A stretch of 64,000 nucleotides of DNA from Roseiarcus sp963774195 (GCA_963774195.1 CAVZDY010000001.1:1674001-1738000); one strand, 5' to 3'. Shown: positions 27,955 through 37,211, numbered from the stretch's first letter. Notes: a model not told the origin generated them from the sequence alone. Translations and numbers: made by a program.

Positions 27955-28284
27955 CGAACGGCTCGTTGGCGGGCGTTGCCCGCGACCCATCATTTCTTTG
28001 AGGCGGTAAATCGATTGAGGAGGGGTCGCGACGCAGTATGAACTCTCCGCACCCTCAGCAGTCGGGCGTGTTGACGTCGAGCACGTTGACTTGCCAAGCG
28101 GCATGATCGATGCGGAGCCCGCGGCCTATCACTTCGCCGCCGTCGCGCTCGTAGACTTCGTCCGCTACCCTGTCCCGTGAGAAGCAGGCGCTTTTGTCGG
28201 AGTTCCGGGAACGACAAGACGAGACGAGGCCTTGTCACGCCGACATGATCTTGCTGTCTGTCGGTCGGTTCGGTAGCTTCGTTG
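27955..28284. other. Spacer after nuoM
   Basis: About 330 bases where nuoN would be expected. A short frame beginning ATGACG at the nuoM stop ends after 16 codons and does not resemble NuoN. A later frame of about 45 codons ending near 28180 is unrecognised. I see nothing else. Confidence 0.35.
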
Positions 28285-28675
28285 ATGACCCAGATCAGCT
28301 ATGCCGGCTACCGGTTTCCGCCTGAAATCATTCGTCAGTCGATATGGCTCTATCTGCGGTTCACGCTGAGCTTCCTTGATCACCGATGAGCTGCGATCGT
28401 ACGGCGCGGCAGCCCGTGAGCTTGGAATTGCTAACCGCCATGAACGTGGTGGGTGGAAGAACAATCGCGCCGAAAACTCGCATCAGCCGACGCGACGAAG
28501 AGAGCGCAAGATGTAGGGCTTCAAGAGCCCAGGCTCAGCCCAGAGATTTCTCTCCGCTCACGCACCCGTCTCCAACACCTTCAACGTCCAACGCCATCTC
28601 ACGACAAGGCAAACGCACCGAGCCCTCCGCGCCACGGCGATGAGCACGTGGCGCGAGGCCGCCGCCGCCGCTTGA
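28285..28675 (+). mobile_element. Internally deleted IS6-family (IS26-like) transposase
   Basis: The first part (28285-28389) encodes MTQISYAGYRFPPEI then IRQSIWLYLRFTLSF, the N-terminus of IS6-family transposases. The sequence then jumps to the C-terminal part in another frame: GGWKNNRAENSHQPTRRRER, an in-frame TAG, GFKSPGSAQRFLSAHAPV and FNVQRHLTTR. It ends with an alanine run and TGA at 28673-28675. The central DDE region is missing, so the element is dead. Confidence 0.75.
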
Positions 28676-29111
28676 AATTGGGCGAGATGTTAGCCACTTT
28701 CGATTTAAATTCGACAATGTGACAGCGCCGTCGGGCGTCTTCAGCGCTTCGATCGCCTCCAAATTTTAGCGGACGATCGCCATCGCGCCGGTTAGGACCC
28801 GACCGCCCGGTCCGCGACGACCCCGACGGTCCTTTTGCGCTTGGGCAACCTCACGCACTGAAGGTGCAGCGTCTTTCAGTTCGCACCCATGCACGTCGTT
28901 GAGCGAGCTCCGGCGGCCGGCAAATCTCAGTTTGTCCGACGGCCAGCGCCAGAAGAAAGACCGGTGGCGCGCGGCCCGCTGCATGCGGGCGCGTCTTCAA
29001 CTTCCGCGTCGGCGGTTTGCGTCGGCGCGGCGACTATCCATCAAGTTCTGACGGAATTGTGATCGGCACGACGGTATAATCGCACCCAGATTAGTGATGC
29101 CAATGGCTTAG
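28676..29111. other. Region without a recognisable gene
   Basis: A minus-strand frame at 28766-28984 (72 codons) contains protein-like text (LNDVHGCELKDAAPSVREVA) but no family I recognise. The rest holds no clear signal. It separates the dead IS6 element from the acid-sugar operon. Confidence 0.3.
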
Positions 29112-29147
29112 CTTGCCGATCGGCGTCTGACCCCGCGCTGATTCCAC
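29112..29147 (-). repeat. IS21-like terminal repeat, partial copy C
   Basis: The reverse complement contains ATCAGCGCGGGGTCAGACG then CCGATCGGC, matching the outer 35 bases of the repeats at 6147 and 23477. Only the outer end is kept. It lies upstream of the binding-protein gene and may mark a former insertion. Confidence 0.5.
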
Positions 29148-29323
29148 ACAGCCATCGATAACGGCGAGGCCGACCACTTCCGGACCAGTCGGGGCAATCC
29201 TGGCAACAAAATTATTGATAAAGCCATTGACGATGGTTTTCGGGACGGCTACTCGTCAATCATCGCAAGAGGCGGCCGCTACGAACCGTCGGGAAAGACG
29301 GCAGGCGGCCAAGGAGGAAGCGC

Positions 29324-30316
29324 ATGGGAAAGTCACGATCTTTTTGCCGTTTGGTCAGTCTGACTGCTATGGCCGTCGCCTTTGGCGCTTTGTTGATACA
29401 AAGTTCTCCCGATGCGATGGCCCAGGATAAGAAGCTCGTTATCGGGGCGTCGGTCCCTTACATGAACGATCCGGCCTGGACCCGCATCGTCGACTACGCC
29501 CAATATGTCGCCAAGATCCTCGACGTCGATCTGGTCGTGGTTGATGCCGCAGGCAAGGAAGACAAGCAGATCGCGGATGTCCAATCGCTGCTGGCGCGCA
29601 ACGTCAGCGCCCTCGTCTTTGTCCCGGTCTCCAAGGCGAACGCCCCGGCGATCATCCGGATGGCTGATCGAGCGAAGATTCCGGCCATCGCGACCGACCT
29701 CTATCCCGGCTTTCCCGCCAACAATCCCGACGCTCCCTACTTAACCTTCGTCGGTCCGGACAATGTCGCGGCAGGACGCAAGATCGCGGAGTTCATGATC
29801 GACCATGGCGTGAAGAACTTCGTCGCGATCGGCGGCACGCCGGGCGACTCGAACAATCAAGAGCGCTCCCAGGGCATGCGGGACGCAATCGCCGCGGCGG
29901 CGGGCAAGGGCGTGAAGCTGCTGCAATACGTCGGCGTTCTCCAATCCGAGGACAACGGCTACGCCACGATGCAGAACCTGCTTTCGGCGCACCCGAAGGG
30001 CGCCATCGACGGGGGCTGGTGCTACAACGACGCCCTATGCGTCGGCGCGTACCGAGCGATCAAGCAGGCCGGCCGTGACAATGAAATCAAGATCGGCTCG
30101 ATGGACCTGAACCCGCAGGCGCTCGATCTCATCAAAGACAAGACGAACTTCATCTATTCGATCGGCGGCCACTGGGTGATGCTCGGGTTCGCAACGATGA
30201 TCGCCTACGACTATTTGCATGGCCATAAGCCGCTGTCGGAATTCTCCCGCATCGAGGACGTCGGCGTCGACGCGTCAGGATTTGATAAGTTCAAGGCGGA
30301 ATATATCGAACTCTGA
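29324..30316 (+). CDS. Sugar ABC transporter substrate-binding protein (RbsB-type)
   Basis: A 330-residue periplasmic binding protein of the type 1 fold. A signal peptide of about 33 residues (Arg/Lys N-terminus, hydrophobic core AMAVAFGALLI, cleavage after AMA) precedes KKLVIGASVPYMNDPAW. DVQSLLARNVSALVFVPVS, VGPDNVAAGRKIAEFM and IDGGWCYNDALCVGAYRAI follow the usual ribose/galactose-binding pattern. An AGGAGGAAG site precedes the ATG. It leads the acid-sugar operon and should bind the imported tetronate or polyol. Its C-terminus may be shortened: the next frame continues PPFDIKQYMLTFNPDAKSQV and stops at 30398. Confidence 0.9.
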   Translation: MGKSRSFCRLVSLTAMAVAFGALLIQSSPDAMAQDKKLVIGASVPYMNDPAWTRIVDYAQYVAKILDVDLVVVDAAGKEDKQIADVQSLLARNVSALVFVPVSKANAPAIIRMADRAKIPAIATDLYPGFPANNPDAPYLTFVGPDNVAAGRKIAEFMIDHGVKNFVAIGGTPGDSNNQERSQGMRDAIAAAAGKGVKLLQYVGVLQSEDNGYATMQNLLSAHPKGAIDGGWCYNDALCVGAYRAIKQAGRDNEIKIGSMDLNPQALDLIKDKTNFIYSIGGHWVMLGFATMIAYDYLHGHKPLSEFSRIEDVGVDASGFDKFKAEYIEL

Positions 30317-30474
30317 GCCGCCGTTCGACATCAAGCAATACATGCTGACATTCAATCCCGACGCGAAGTCGCAGGTTCCTCCTCTGACTTTGAAGTGACG
30401 GCGCTGGACGCTGCGCCATCCCAAAGATGGCGCCGCTCCTTTCCGGACTAAATCAAGCTCAACGGTGGGCCAAA

Positions 30475-31458
30475 ATGTCTCAACACAGTATCGCCCGGCT
30501 CGACATCGGCCGCATAGCGCCAGGCTTGCGAATCCAAACGTCCGATTTGGTGGGGCGGTATATCGCCTATGCGGCCCTTGTGATCTTGATCGTCTTTTTC
30601 GGCGCAGTGGCGCCGAGCCTCTTCCTGACCTGGAATAATTTCGCGATCATCCTTCAGAACAGCGCGGTACAATGCGTCGTCGCGATCGGGATGACCTTTG
30701 TCATCCTGATCGGCAGCATCGACCTCTCGGTCGGCTCCACAATGGCGCTGGTCGGAACGCTCTCGGCAATGGCTAGCGTCCATATCGGCGGCGGCGCCTT
30801 CTTCCTCACCCCGTTCATCGGTCTCGCGATCGGTCTCATCAACGCGTGGGTCTTCGTCTACGGTCGCATTCCCTCGTTCGTGGTGACGCTCGGAATGCTG
30901 TCGGTGGCGCGCGGCATTACTCTGATCATCAGCAACGGATCGCCGGTCCCGATCCCGTTCTATGGATTGTACACGAACATGGGCATTCCCCCGGTGCCGA
31001 TCCTCATCGTCGTCGCGCTGGCCCTGATCTTCGCCTTCGTTCTCCAGAAGACCGCGTTCGGCCGCTACACGTTCGCGATCGGCGGCGATGAAGAAAAGGC
31101 GCGGATGCTCGGCCTGCCGGTCAACCTCGTGAAGATCCTCGTTTTCGCTCTGTCGGGAGCGCTCGCCGGGCTTGGCGGCGGCATCCTCACCGCGCAGATC
31201 GGCTCGGGCAGCCCAACCATGGGCACCGGCTTCGAATTGACGGCCATCTCGGCGGTCGTCATCGGCGGCACCTCGCTGACCGGCGGCCGCGGCTCGATCC
31301 TCGGCACGATCGTCGGCAGCCTGGTGATGAGCACGCTCGCCAACGGCCTGATCATCCTCGGCGTTTCCACGGACGTGCAAACCGTGTTGACCGGCATCGT
31401 GCTTGTCGGGGCCGTGTTGCTGTCGATCCAGCGGGGCAAGATCCGGATCATGAAATAG
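30475..31458 (+). CDS. Sugar ABC transporter permease (RbsC-type)
   Basis: A 327-residue inner-membrane permease with about ten hydrophobic helices. GMTFVILIGSIDLSVGSTMA is the RbsC signature region, and ELTAISAVVIGGTSLTGGRG is the ATPase-coupling segment. The ATG at 30475 is preferred because homologues of this size begin near MSQHSIARLD; an ATG at 30427 would add 16 residues and has no ribosome-binding site. It lies between the binding protein and the ATPase genes. It is distinct in sequence from the stranded permease at 19188. Confidence 0.9.
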   Translation: MSQHSIARLDIGRIAPGLRIQTSDLVGRYIAYAALVILIVFFGAVAPSLFLTWNNFAIILQNSAVQCVVAIGMTFVILIGSIDLSVGSTMALVGTLSAMASVHIGGGAFFLTPFIGLAIGLINAWVFVYGRIPSFVVTLGMLSVARGITLIISNGSPVPIPFYGLYTNMGIPPVPILIVVALALIFAFVLQKTAFGRYTFAIGGDEEKARMLGLPVNLVKILVFALSGALAGLGGGILTAQIGSGSPTMGTGFELTAISAVVIGGTSLTGGRGSILGTIVGSLVMSTLANGLIILGVSTDVQTVLTGIVLVGAVLLSIQRGKIRIMK

Positions 31459-31499
31459 CTGCGAAGCACCCTTCGACCTGAGCCAGGGCGGGAAACAAT

Positions 31500-32294
31500 A
31501 TGGAAGCGAGTTCGAATTCGATCCCCACGCGCAGCGACACACCGTTCCTCAGGGTTCGCGGCTTGTGCAAACAGTTTGGCAGCATCCAGGCGCTGAAGAA
31601 TGTCGATCTCGACATCTATGCCGGGGAAGTCCTGGGCCTTCTCGGCGACAACGGCGCCGGCAAGTCGACCTTCATCAAGAGCATCTCCGGCGTCCACGTG
31701 GCGACGTCGGGAACCATTCACTGCGAGGGCAAGCCGGTGACGATCACCTCGCCGAGCGTCGCTCGCTCGCTCGGCATCGAGACCGTCTTCCAGGATCTAG
31801 CGCTGATCCCGAACCTCGACGCGGCCGCCAACCTCTTCATCGGGCGAGAGCTCGGCTGGGCCCCGCTCGGCGGCCTCTTCAAGGTGATGAAGAACCGCGC
31901 CATGGAAGAGGACGTCAGAAATACTCTCGAGCATCTCGACATCCACATCCCGTCGCTGCGCGCGGAGGTCGAGAGTTTTTCCGGCGGCCAGAGGCAAGCG
32001 ATCGCCATCGCGCGCGCCATCCGCTGGAAGGCGAAGCTGGTGATCCTCGATGAGCCGACGGCCGCGCTCAGCGTGCCCGAACAGCGCAAGGTGCTTAACC
32101 TGACGCGTCAGCTCGCCTCCCAGGGCGTCGCGGTGATCTACATTACGCACAACATCCTCGACGTCATCGCGGTGACGGATCGACTGGCGATCCTTCATCG
32201 CGGCCAGAAGGCGGCGGAACTGCGCACCAAAGATTCCAACGAGCACGAAATCGTCTCGCTGATCATGGGCAAAAACAAAGCGGCGGCGGCCTGA
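31500..32294 (+). CDS. Sugar ABC transporter ATP-binding protein (single NBD)
   Basis: A 264-residue ATPase with one nucleotide-binding domain. Walker A is GDNGAGKST, the Q-loop is TVFQDLALI, the signature is FSGGQRQAIAIARA, Walker B is LVILDEPTAAL and the switch histidine is in YITHNI. All motifs are intact. RbsA proteins are usually double-domain (about 500 residues); this one is half-size and would work as a homodimer with the permease upstream. Sequence downstream goes straight into the LVIVD gene, so no second half was lost nearby. Confidence 0.92.
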   Translation: MEASSNSIPTRSDTPFLRVRGLCKQFGSIQALKNVDLDIYAGEVLGLLGDNGAGKSTFIKSISGVHVATSGTIHCEGKPVTITSPSVARSLGIETVFQDLALIPNLDAAANLFIGRELGWAPLGGLFKVMKNRAMEEDVRNTLEHLDIHIPSLRAEVESFSGGQRQAIAIARAIRWKAKLVILDEPTAALSVPEQRKVLNLTRQLASQGVAVIYITHNILDVIAVTDRLAILHRGQKAAELRTKDSNEHEIVSLIMGKNKAAAA

Positions 32295-32344
32295 GCGCCA
32301 GTGGTCGTTGCGCCAGCGCGTCAACATCATCTTGGAGGGTAAAC

Positions 32345-33592
32345 GTGACCGAGCTTCCGACGCCGACCTATTCGCGAAACATGCGCCTGATCGGCCACAG
32401 CGATCAGGGCGGACGCCCCGACGGCAACCAATTGATGGTTCACCGGGGCTACGCGTATGTCGGCCACATGTATTCGAAGGGGGTCAGCGTGATCGACGTG
32501 CGCGATCCGAGGACGCCGCGCTTCGTGAAATACATCCAGGCGCCGACCGACACCTGGAACATTCATCTCCAGACCCATGATGATCTCATGCTCGTCGTCA
32601 ATGGGCGGGACATGAAGGCGCTGCCGGCGTTCGCGGACGACAAGAGCTACTACAAGGGGAAGTCGACGGGGTTCAACGCCGCCCCCACCAAGGACCGCAC
32701 CTGGACCGCGGGCATGAGCGTCTGGGACCTCTCAAAGCCCGAGGAGCCGCGCCAGATCGGCTTCATGCCGGTCGAGGGGGTGGGGCTGCACCGCATCTGG
32801 TATGTCGGCGGACGCTGGGCCTATGCATCGGCGCTGCTCGACGGCTTCACCGATTACATCATGATCACGATCGATATGAGCGATCCCACCAAGCCGCAGG
32901 AGGCCGGCCGTTTCTGGTTGCCAGGGATGAACGCGGCCGCCGGCGAGACGCCGAACTGGCCGCTCGAATACGGCCGCTACGGGCTCCATCACCCGATCGT
33001 TCATGGCGACACGGCCTATTGCAGCTGGCGAGATGGCTGCCTGGCAGTCGTCGACGTCGCCGACAGGAGTAAGCCGAAGCTGATCACCCACAAAATCTGG
33101 GCCCCTCCGTACGGCGGCGGCACGCACAACGCGCTTCCGTTGCCCGATCGCGACCTCCTGGTCGTTGTGGACGAGGCCGTGCTCGACCAGCAGGAGGACG
33201 GCGACAAGCCGATCTGGCTGTTCGACATCCGCGAACGCAGCAACCCGATCGGCATCTCAACCTTCCCGGCGCCGCGCGACGCCGACTACAAGTCGCACGG
33301 TGGGCATTTCGGCCCACACAACATTCACGAGAACCGCCCGGGCAGCTTCGTCAGCTCCGATCTCATCTTTGCGACCTACCAGAACGCGGGTCTGCGCGTG
33401 TTCGACATCCGGGACAAATACGCCCCGGTCGAAGTCGGCGCGTTGGTTACTCCCCCGCCGACGAAGATGATGGACGCTGATCCGAACCGGAAACCGGTGA
33501 TCCAGATGTGCGACGTCTTCGTCACCAAGGAGGGGCTGGTGTTCACGACGGATCACCATGCCGGGCTTTGCGTCATGGAGTTCAACGGCTGA
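32345..33592 (+). CDS. LVIVD-repeat beta-propeller-like protein
   Basis: A 415-residue protein with repeated strands of the LVIVD type: GVSVIDVRDPRTPRFVKYI, GMSVWDLSKPEEPRQIGFM, CLAVVDVADRSKPKLITHK, IWLFDIRERSNPIGI and LRVFDIRDKYAPVEVG. Such repeats form beta-propellers. There is no signal peptide, so it appears cytoplasmic. Many His and Asp residues cluster in loops (HGGHFGPHNIHENRP), which suggests metal binding or catalysis. It sits between the transporter genes and otnI with a GGAGGG site. A lactonase- or isomerase-like role on acid sugars is an inference from the operon only. Confidence 0.85.
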   Translation: MTELPTPTYSRNMRLIGHSDQGGRPDGNQLMVHRGYAYVGHMYSKGVSVIDVRDPRTPRFVKYIQAPTDTWNIHLQTHDDLMLVVNGRDMKALPAFADDKSYYKGKSTGFNAAPTKDRTWTAGMSVWDLSKPEEPRQIGFMPVEGVGLHRIWYVGGRWAYASALLDGFTDYIMITIDMSDPTKPQEAGRFWLPGMNAAAGETPNWPLEYGRYGLHHPIVHGDTAYCSWRDGCLAVVDVADRSKPKLITHKIWAPPYGGGTHNALPLPDRDLLVVVDEAVLDQQEDGDKPIWLFDIRERSNPIGISTFPAPRDADYKSHGGHFGPHNIHENRPGSFVSSDLIFATYQNAGLRVFDIRDKYAPVEVGALVTPPPTKMMDADPNRKPVIQMCDVFVTKEGLVFTTDHHAGLCVMEFNG

Positions 33593-33679
33593 GCCGCATC
33601 GCGGCGGGCGTCGCGGTTCCAGCTGTCCCGAGGACGCCTGCAGCGAAAGTGAAACGAAAAGTAAAACGAAGAGAGTGCC

Positions 33680-34462
33680 ATGCCTCGACTGTGCGCCAAT
33701 CTCAAATGGCTCTTCACCGAGCTGCCCTTCCTCGATCGGTTCGACGCGGCGGCGAAGGCCGGGTTCGACGCGGTGGAGTACGCGTCGCCGTACGAATTCA
33801 GCGCGACGGAAATCCGCGCCCGGCTGACTGCCTGTGGGCTCCGGCAAATCCTTTTCAACACGCCGACGGGCGACCCCGGCCTCGGCTACGGTTCGGGCTT
33901 CGCGTGCCTGCCGGGCAGGCAGGCGGAGTTTCGTGACGGCGTCAAGAAGGCGCTGGATTACGCCGAAACGCTCGATTGCCGGCTGGTGCATGTGATGGCT
34001 GGTATTCAACCCGCGGGAATCTCCCACGACATCGCTGCGGCGGTTTATGCCGCCAATCTAGCGTGGGCTGTCGAGCAGGCGCAGGCTTCCAACGTCCGGC
34101 TTGTTCTCGAGCCGATCAACCAGCGCGATGTTCCCGGCTTCTTTCTCCGCACCCAGGAGCAGGGCGCTGCGTTCGTCGAGGCGATCGGGCGCGATCGGCT
34201 GGGCCTGCAGTTCGACATCTACCATTGTCAGGTCGCGCAGGGCGACATCGTCAAGCGCATGGAGGCGCTGATGCCTGTCATCGCCCATATGCAGATCGCG
34301 GACGTTCCCGGCCGCAACGAGCCGGGCACCGGCGAAATCGCATGGGACTACGTATTTCGCCGCATTGACCAGCTCGATTATCAGGGCTGGGTCGGCTGCG
34401 AATATAGGCCCGTCAAAGACACCGTCAGCGGATTGAGCTGGCGCGGCCGCTACGGCGTTTGA
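33680..34462 (+). CDS. otnI: 2-oxo-tetronate isomerase / hydroxypyruvate-isomerase family
   Basis: A 260-residue TIM-barrel sugar isomerase of the Hyi/OtnI family. It opens CANLKWLFTELPFLDRF as OtnI proteins do. Metal and catalytic residues are visible in VLEPINQRDVPGFFL (Glu), LQFDIYHCQ (Asp) and VGCEYRP (Glu). OtnI converts 2-oxo-tetronate to 3-oxo-tetronate. The presence of OtnK and OtnC in the same gene set supports this role over hydroxypyruvate isomerisation. Confidence 0.9.
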   Translation: MPRLCANLKWLFTELPFLDRFDAAAKAGFDAVEYASPYEFSATEIRARLTACGLRQILFNTPTGDPGLGYGSGFACLPGRQAEFRDGVKKALDYAETLDCRLVHVMAGIQPAGISHDIAAAVYAANLAWAVEQAQASNVRLVLEPINQRDVPGFFLRTQEQGAAFVEAIGRDRLGLQFDIYHCQVAQGDIVKRMEALMPVIAHMQIADVPGRNEPGTGEIAWDYVFRRIDQLDYQGWVGCEYRPVKDTVSGLSWRGRYGV

Positions 34463-34520
34463 GGTCCAATCCATTCTCCTCTCATCGTAGGTCGCGTCGA
34501 GCGCGAGCCAGGAAGACAAC

Positions 34521-35279
34521 ATGACACCGATCGATCACGGCCAAGCCGCATCCATCCTCCTCGATGCGCGAAGGGAGCGGCGATGGCTATCCTCGTTGCC
34601 CGAGGAATGTCGTCCGAAGGACATAGACGACGCTTACGCAATCCAGAATTTGGTCATCGCAAAACTTGGGCCCATAGCAGGCTGGAAGGTCGGCGCGGGG
34701 GCGCCGGATGCGCGGCCATCCTGCGCGGCCCTCGCCCAGGCGTCGGTTTTCCATGGGGACGCCCGCCTTCCTGCCGAGATGTTTCATCTCGTCGGCGTCG
34801 AGGCGGAAATCGCCTACCGATTTGCGGCTGATCTCCCGCCGAGAAGCGAGCCATATTCTCGCGACGAAGTTTTGGCGGCCATCGGCTCGGTCCACCCGGC
34901 GATCGAGATCTCCGACACTCGGTTCGTTTCCTGGGCCTCGCAGGAGCGGTCGAGCCATGTCGCGGACCAGTTGAACCACGGCGCTCTCGTGGTCGGCGCT
35001 GGGATTGCGGACTGGCGCCGCATCGACCCGCAATTGCAGCGAGCGGTTCTTACCGTCAACGGCGCGCCGACGGCGGACGTAGTTGGCGGCAATCCGGCTG
35101 GCGATCCTCTGCGTCTTATATGCTGGTTGGCGAATGAGGGATCGCGCGCCCTCGGCGGTCTCAGGTCGGGCGCCGTCGTGACCACCGGCTCTTTGACGGG
35201 GGTGGAATTCGTTGAAGCGCCTATGCGGGCGCGCGCCGAGCTGCCGGGACTCGGCGCCGTCGACGTTGCAGTCGAGTGA
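34521..35279 (+). CDS. 2-keto-4-pentenoate hydratase-like protein (MhpD family)
   Basis: A 252-residue protein of the hydratase/decarboxylase branch of the FAH superfamily. GWKVGAG, VGVEAEIAYRFA (two acidic metal ligands), HPAIEISDTRF and LNHGALVVGAG follow the MhpD/HpaH pattern. These enzymes add or remove water next to a 2-oxo acid. In an acid-sugar operon it may dehydrate a sugar acid or handle a side product instead of acting on aromatic products. Its stop overlaps the next start, so the pair is translationally coupled. Confidence 0.85.
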   Translation: MTPIDHGQAASILLDARRERRWLSSLPEECRPKDIDDAYAIQNLVIAKLGPIAGWKVGAGAPDARPSCAALAQASVFHGDARLPAEMFHLVGVEAEIAYRFAADLPPRSEPYSRDEVLAAIGSVHPAIEISDTRFVSWASQERSSHVADQLNHGALVVGAGIADWRRIDPQLQRAVLTVNGAPTADVVGGNPAGDPLRLICWLANEGSRALGGLRSGAVVTTGSLTGVEFVEAPMRARAELPGLGAVDVAVE

Positions 35280-36241
35280 TTGACATGACTTCGAGCAATA
35301 TCGACCCGAGAAAGCCGGACCTGCTGCTTCTCGACCGCTTCACTGACGTGACCGAGGCGAGGTTCGAAGACGCGTTCACGGTCCATCGCACTTATGCCAG
35401 CGGCTTCTTCCTCAATGCCGTCGCGCCACGGATCAGAGCGATTGCGACGTCTGGAGCCAAAGGCGCGGCCAACGCCATCGTCGACACGCTGTCCGCGCTT
35501 GAGATCATAGCCATTCGCGGGGTTGGCACCGACGGCGTCGACCTTTCGCGCGCGCGAAGCCGGGGCATCCACGTCACCACGACGCCGGGCCTGCTGACCG
35601 ACGATGTCGCGGATCTCGCCGTTGCGCTCTTGTTGGCGGCCGCGCGCGGTCTGTGCCGGAGCGACCGGTTTGTCCGCGGCGGTGAATGGCGCCCCGGCGC
35701 CGCCTTGCCGCCCGGGCGCAAGGTCACGGGGATGCGCGTCGGGGTCGTCGGCTTGGGGCGCATCGGTCGGGCGATCGGCGAGCGGCTGAAGCCCTTCAAA
35801 GCCGAGATCGCCTACACGGATCTGAGGCCGTTCGACGACGTACCCTATCGGTTCTTTTCGTCGGTTTTGGATTTGGCGCGTCATTGCGACGCCCTGATCC
35901 TGGCGGCCTCGGGCGGCCCCCAATCGGCCGGCATCGTCGGCTCGGCGGTGCTGGACGCTCTTGGGCCGGAGGGGCTGCTCATCAACGTGGCGCGAGGCAG
36001 CTTGGTCGATGAGCCGTCGCTTGTCTCGGCTCTCGTGAGTGGGCGCCTCGGCGGCGCCGGACTGGACGTCTTCGCTGACGAACCCCATGTGCCGCAGCAG
36101 CTATGGACGCTGGACAATGTGGTGCTTCAGCCGCACCGGGCCAGCGCGACGGCGGATACGCGCCTCGCTATGGAAAACCTTGTGTTCGAGAACCTGGATG
36201 CGCATTTCTCAGGGAAACCTCTGCCAAGTCCGGTTAGCTGA
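35276..36241 (+). CDS. D-isomer-specific 2-hydroxyacid dehydrogenase
   Basis: A 321-residue NAD(P)-dependent dehydrogenase if it starts at GTG 35276; ATG 35285 would give 318. IAIRGVGTDGVDLSRA and the Rossmann loop VGLGRIGRAIG are present. The catalytic set is Arg in NVARGSLVDE, Glu in LDVFADEP and His in VLQPHRAS. The family oxidises or reduces 2-hydroxyacids. Here it probably oxidises a D-configured aldonate such as D-erythronate to 2-oxo-tetronate, feeding OtnI. Its stop lies in a 15-bp tandem duplication (36232-36261). Confidence 0.9.
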   Translation: MIDMTSSNIDPRKPDLLLLDRFTDVTEARFEDAFTVHRTYASGFFLNAVAPRIRAIATSGAKGAANAIVDTLSALEIIAIRGVGTDGVDLSRARSRGIHVTTTPGLLTDDVADLAVALLLAAARGLCRSDRFVRGGEWRPGAALPPGRKVTGMRVGVVGLGRIGRAIGERLKPFKAEIAYTDLRPFDDVPYRFFSSVLDLARHCDALILAASGGPQSAGIVGSAVLDALGPEGLLINVARGSLVDEPSLVSALVSGRLGGAGLDVFADEPHVPQQLWTLDNVVLQPHRASATADTRLAMENLVFENLDAHFSGKPLPSPVS

Positions 36242-36261
36242 GAGATGGTTAGCTGAGAGAT
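36232..36261. repeat. 15-bp tandem duplication at the end of the dehydrogenase gene
   Basis: GGTTAGCTGAGAGAT occurs twice in succession (36232-36246 and 36247-36261). The first copy contains the stop codon TGA (36239-36241). It looks like a recent slippage event and leaves the coding sequence unchanged. Confidence 0.85.
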
Positions 36262-36327
36262 GGGAAGTGAAGCGGAAGCGGACAATTTCGCTCGAGCCGC
36301 TCTGCGACTGGAATTGGCGGATCAGGT

Positions 36328-36339
36328 TGTTGATCAACA
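36328..36339. promoter_or_regulatory. Candidate GntR/FCD operator palindrome
   Basis: TGTTGATCAACA is a perfect 12-base palindrome lying 13 bases before the regulator's ATG and just upstream of its GGGGGAG ribosome-binding site. Regulators of the FadR/FCD branch commonly bind short palindromes of this kind near their own start. I saw no second exact copy upstream of 29324 or 37212, so an autoregulatory role is the simplest reading. Confidence 0.5.
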
Positions 36340-36352
36340 TTGAGGGGGAGCG

Positions 36353-37111
36353 ATGACAAGCTTCATTCCGCCCCGACACAGCGAGGGGCAACCCGAAGGC
36401 GCCGGCGAGGTCCGCAAGGAAGCCGACGCGCTGCGTTCGGTCGTCTTGATGCTCGAGCAAGACATCGTCCTTGGACGGTTGCATCCGCGTGAGCGTCTCA
36501 TCGAGGACGAACTGATGCGGCAGTTGTCCGTCAAACGGCACGTCATTCGCCAGGCGCTGGTCGAACTGGAGCAGATGGGCGTGGTCGAGCGTGTGCCCAA
36601 TCGTGGGGCGATGGTGCGCGCCTATTCCGCCGAGGACATCCAGAAATTGTACGTATTGCGGGATCTCCTCGAAACCCATGCCGCACGCCTGATCCCGATG
36701 CCGATGGCGCAGGCCGACATCGACGACCTCAAGCGAATCCAGGCAGTGCATGATCGATCTGTGGCGTCAGGCGACCTCGGAGAAGTCTTCCGTTCGAACG
36801 TCGAGTTCCACGAGCAGCTGTTTTCCAAAACCGACAACGCCTATTTGAGCGAAGCGATCAAGCAATTCGCGCTCAGGACGCATGGCATCCGCTTTTATTG
36901 CCTGACCTATCCGGGCTACCTCGAGCAGGCGCGGCGAGAACACTGGCAAATGATCGAGGCGATCGAAAATTGCGACCGCGATTCGCTGTCACGGCTTTGC
37001 AGCCAGCACCTTTTAGCTTCGCGAGAATGCTATGAGAGGGCGGCGGGACTGCGGGCCAACATCGTCGCGAAATTTGTGGAGGCCTCGGCGGTCGGTTCAG
37101 GATCACGATAA
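36353..37111 (+). CDS. GntR-family (FCD domain) transcriptional regulator
   Basis: A 252-residue repressor-type regulator. The N-terminal winged helix-turn-helix spans LEQDIVLGRLHPRERLIEDEL, SVKRHVIRQALVELEQMGVV and VPNRGAMVRAYS. The C-terminal FCD effector domain has RDLLETHAARLI, FRSNVEFHEQLF (metal-binding Asn/His type) and EHWQMIEAIENCDRD. It sits in the middle of the acid-sugar region and probably senses a pathway acid. The palindrome at 36328-36339 directly before it is a likely binding site. Confidence 0.9.
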   Translation: MTSFIPPRHSEGQPEGAGEVRKEADALRSVVLMLEQDIVLGRLHPRERLIEDELMRQLSVKRHVIRQALVELEQMGVVERVPNRGAMVRAYSAEDIQKLYVLRDLLETHAARLIPMPMAQADIDDLKRIQAVHDRSVASGDLGEVFRSNVEFHEQLFSKTDNAYLSEAIKQFALRTHGIRFYCLTYPGYLEQARREHWQMIEAIENCDRDSLSRLCSQHLLASRECYERAAGLRANIVAKFVEASAVGSGSR

Positions 37112-37211
37112 GGCTTTACGAGGGGCCCCTGCGGCGGCGACGCGTTTCGATTGTTGGCGAGCGGCGAAGGCGCCTGTGAGCGCCTCCAACTGGGTCAAAT
37201 AGGGAGCGGCT

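Noticed and set aside
27951..28001. A 16-codon frame overlapping the nuoM stop as the start of nuoN
   Set aside because: The sequence does not resemble a NuoN N-terminus and ends at once.
34814..36088. A 424-codon minus-strand frame
   Set aside because: It is antisense to the hydratase-like and dehydrogenase genes, which have clear motifs.
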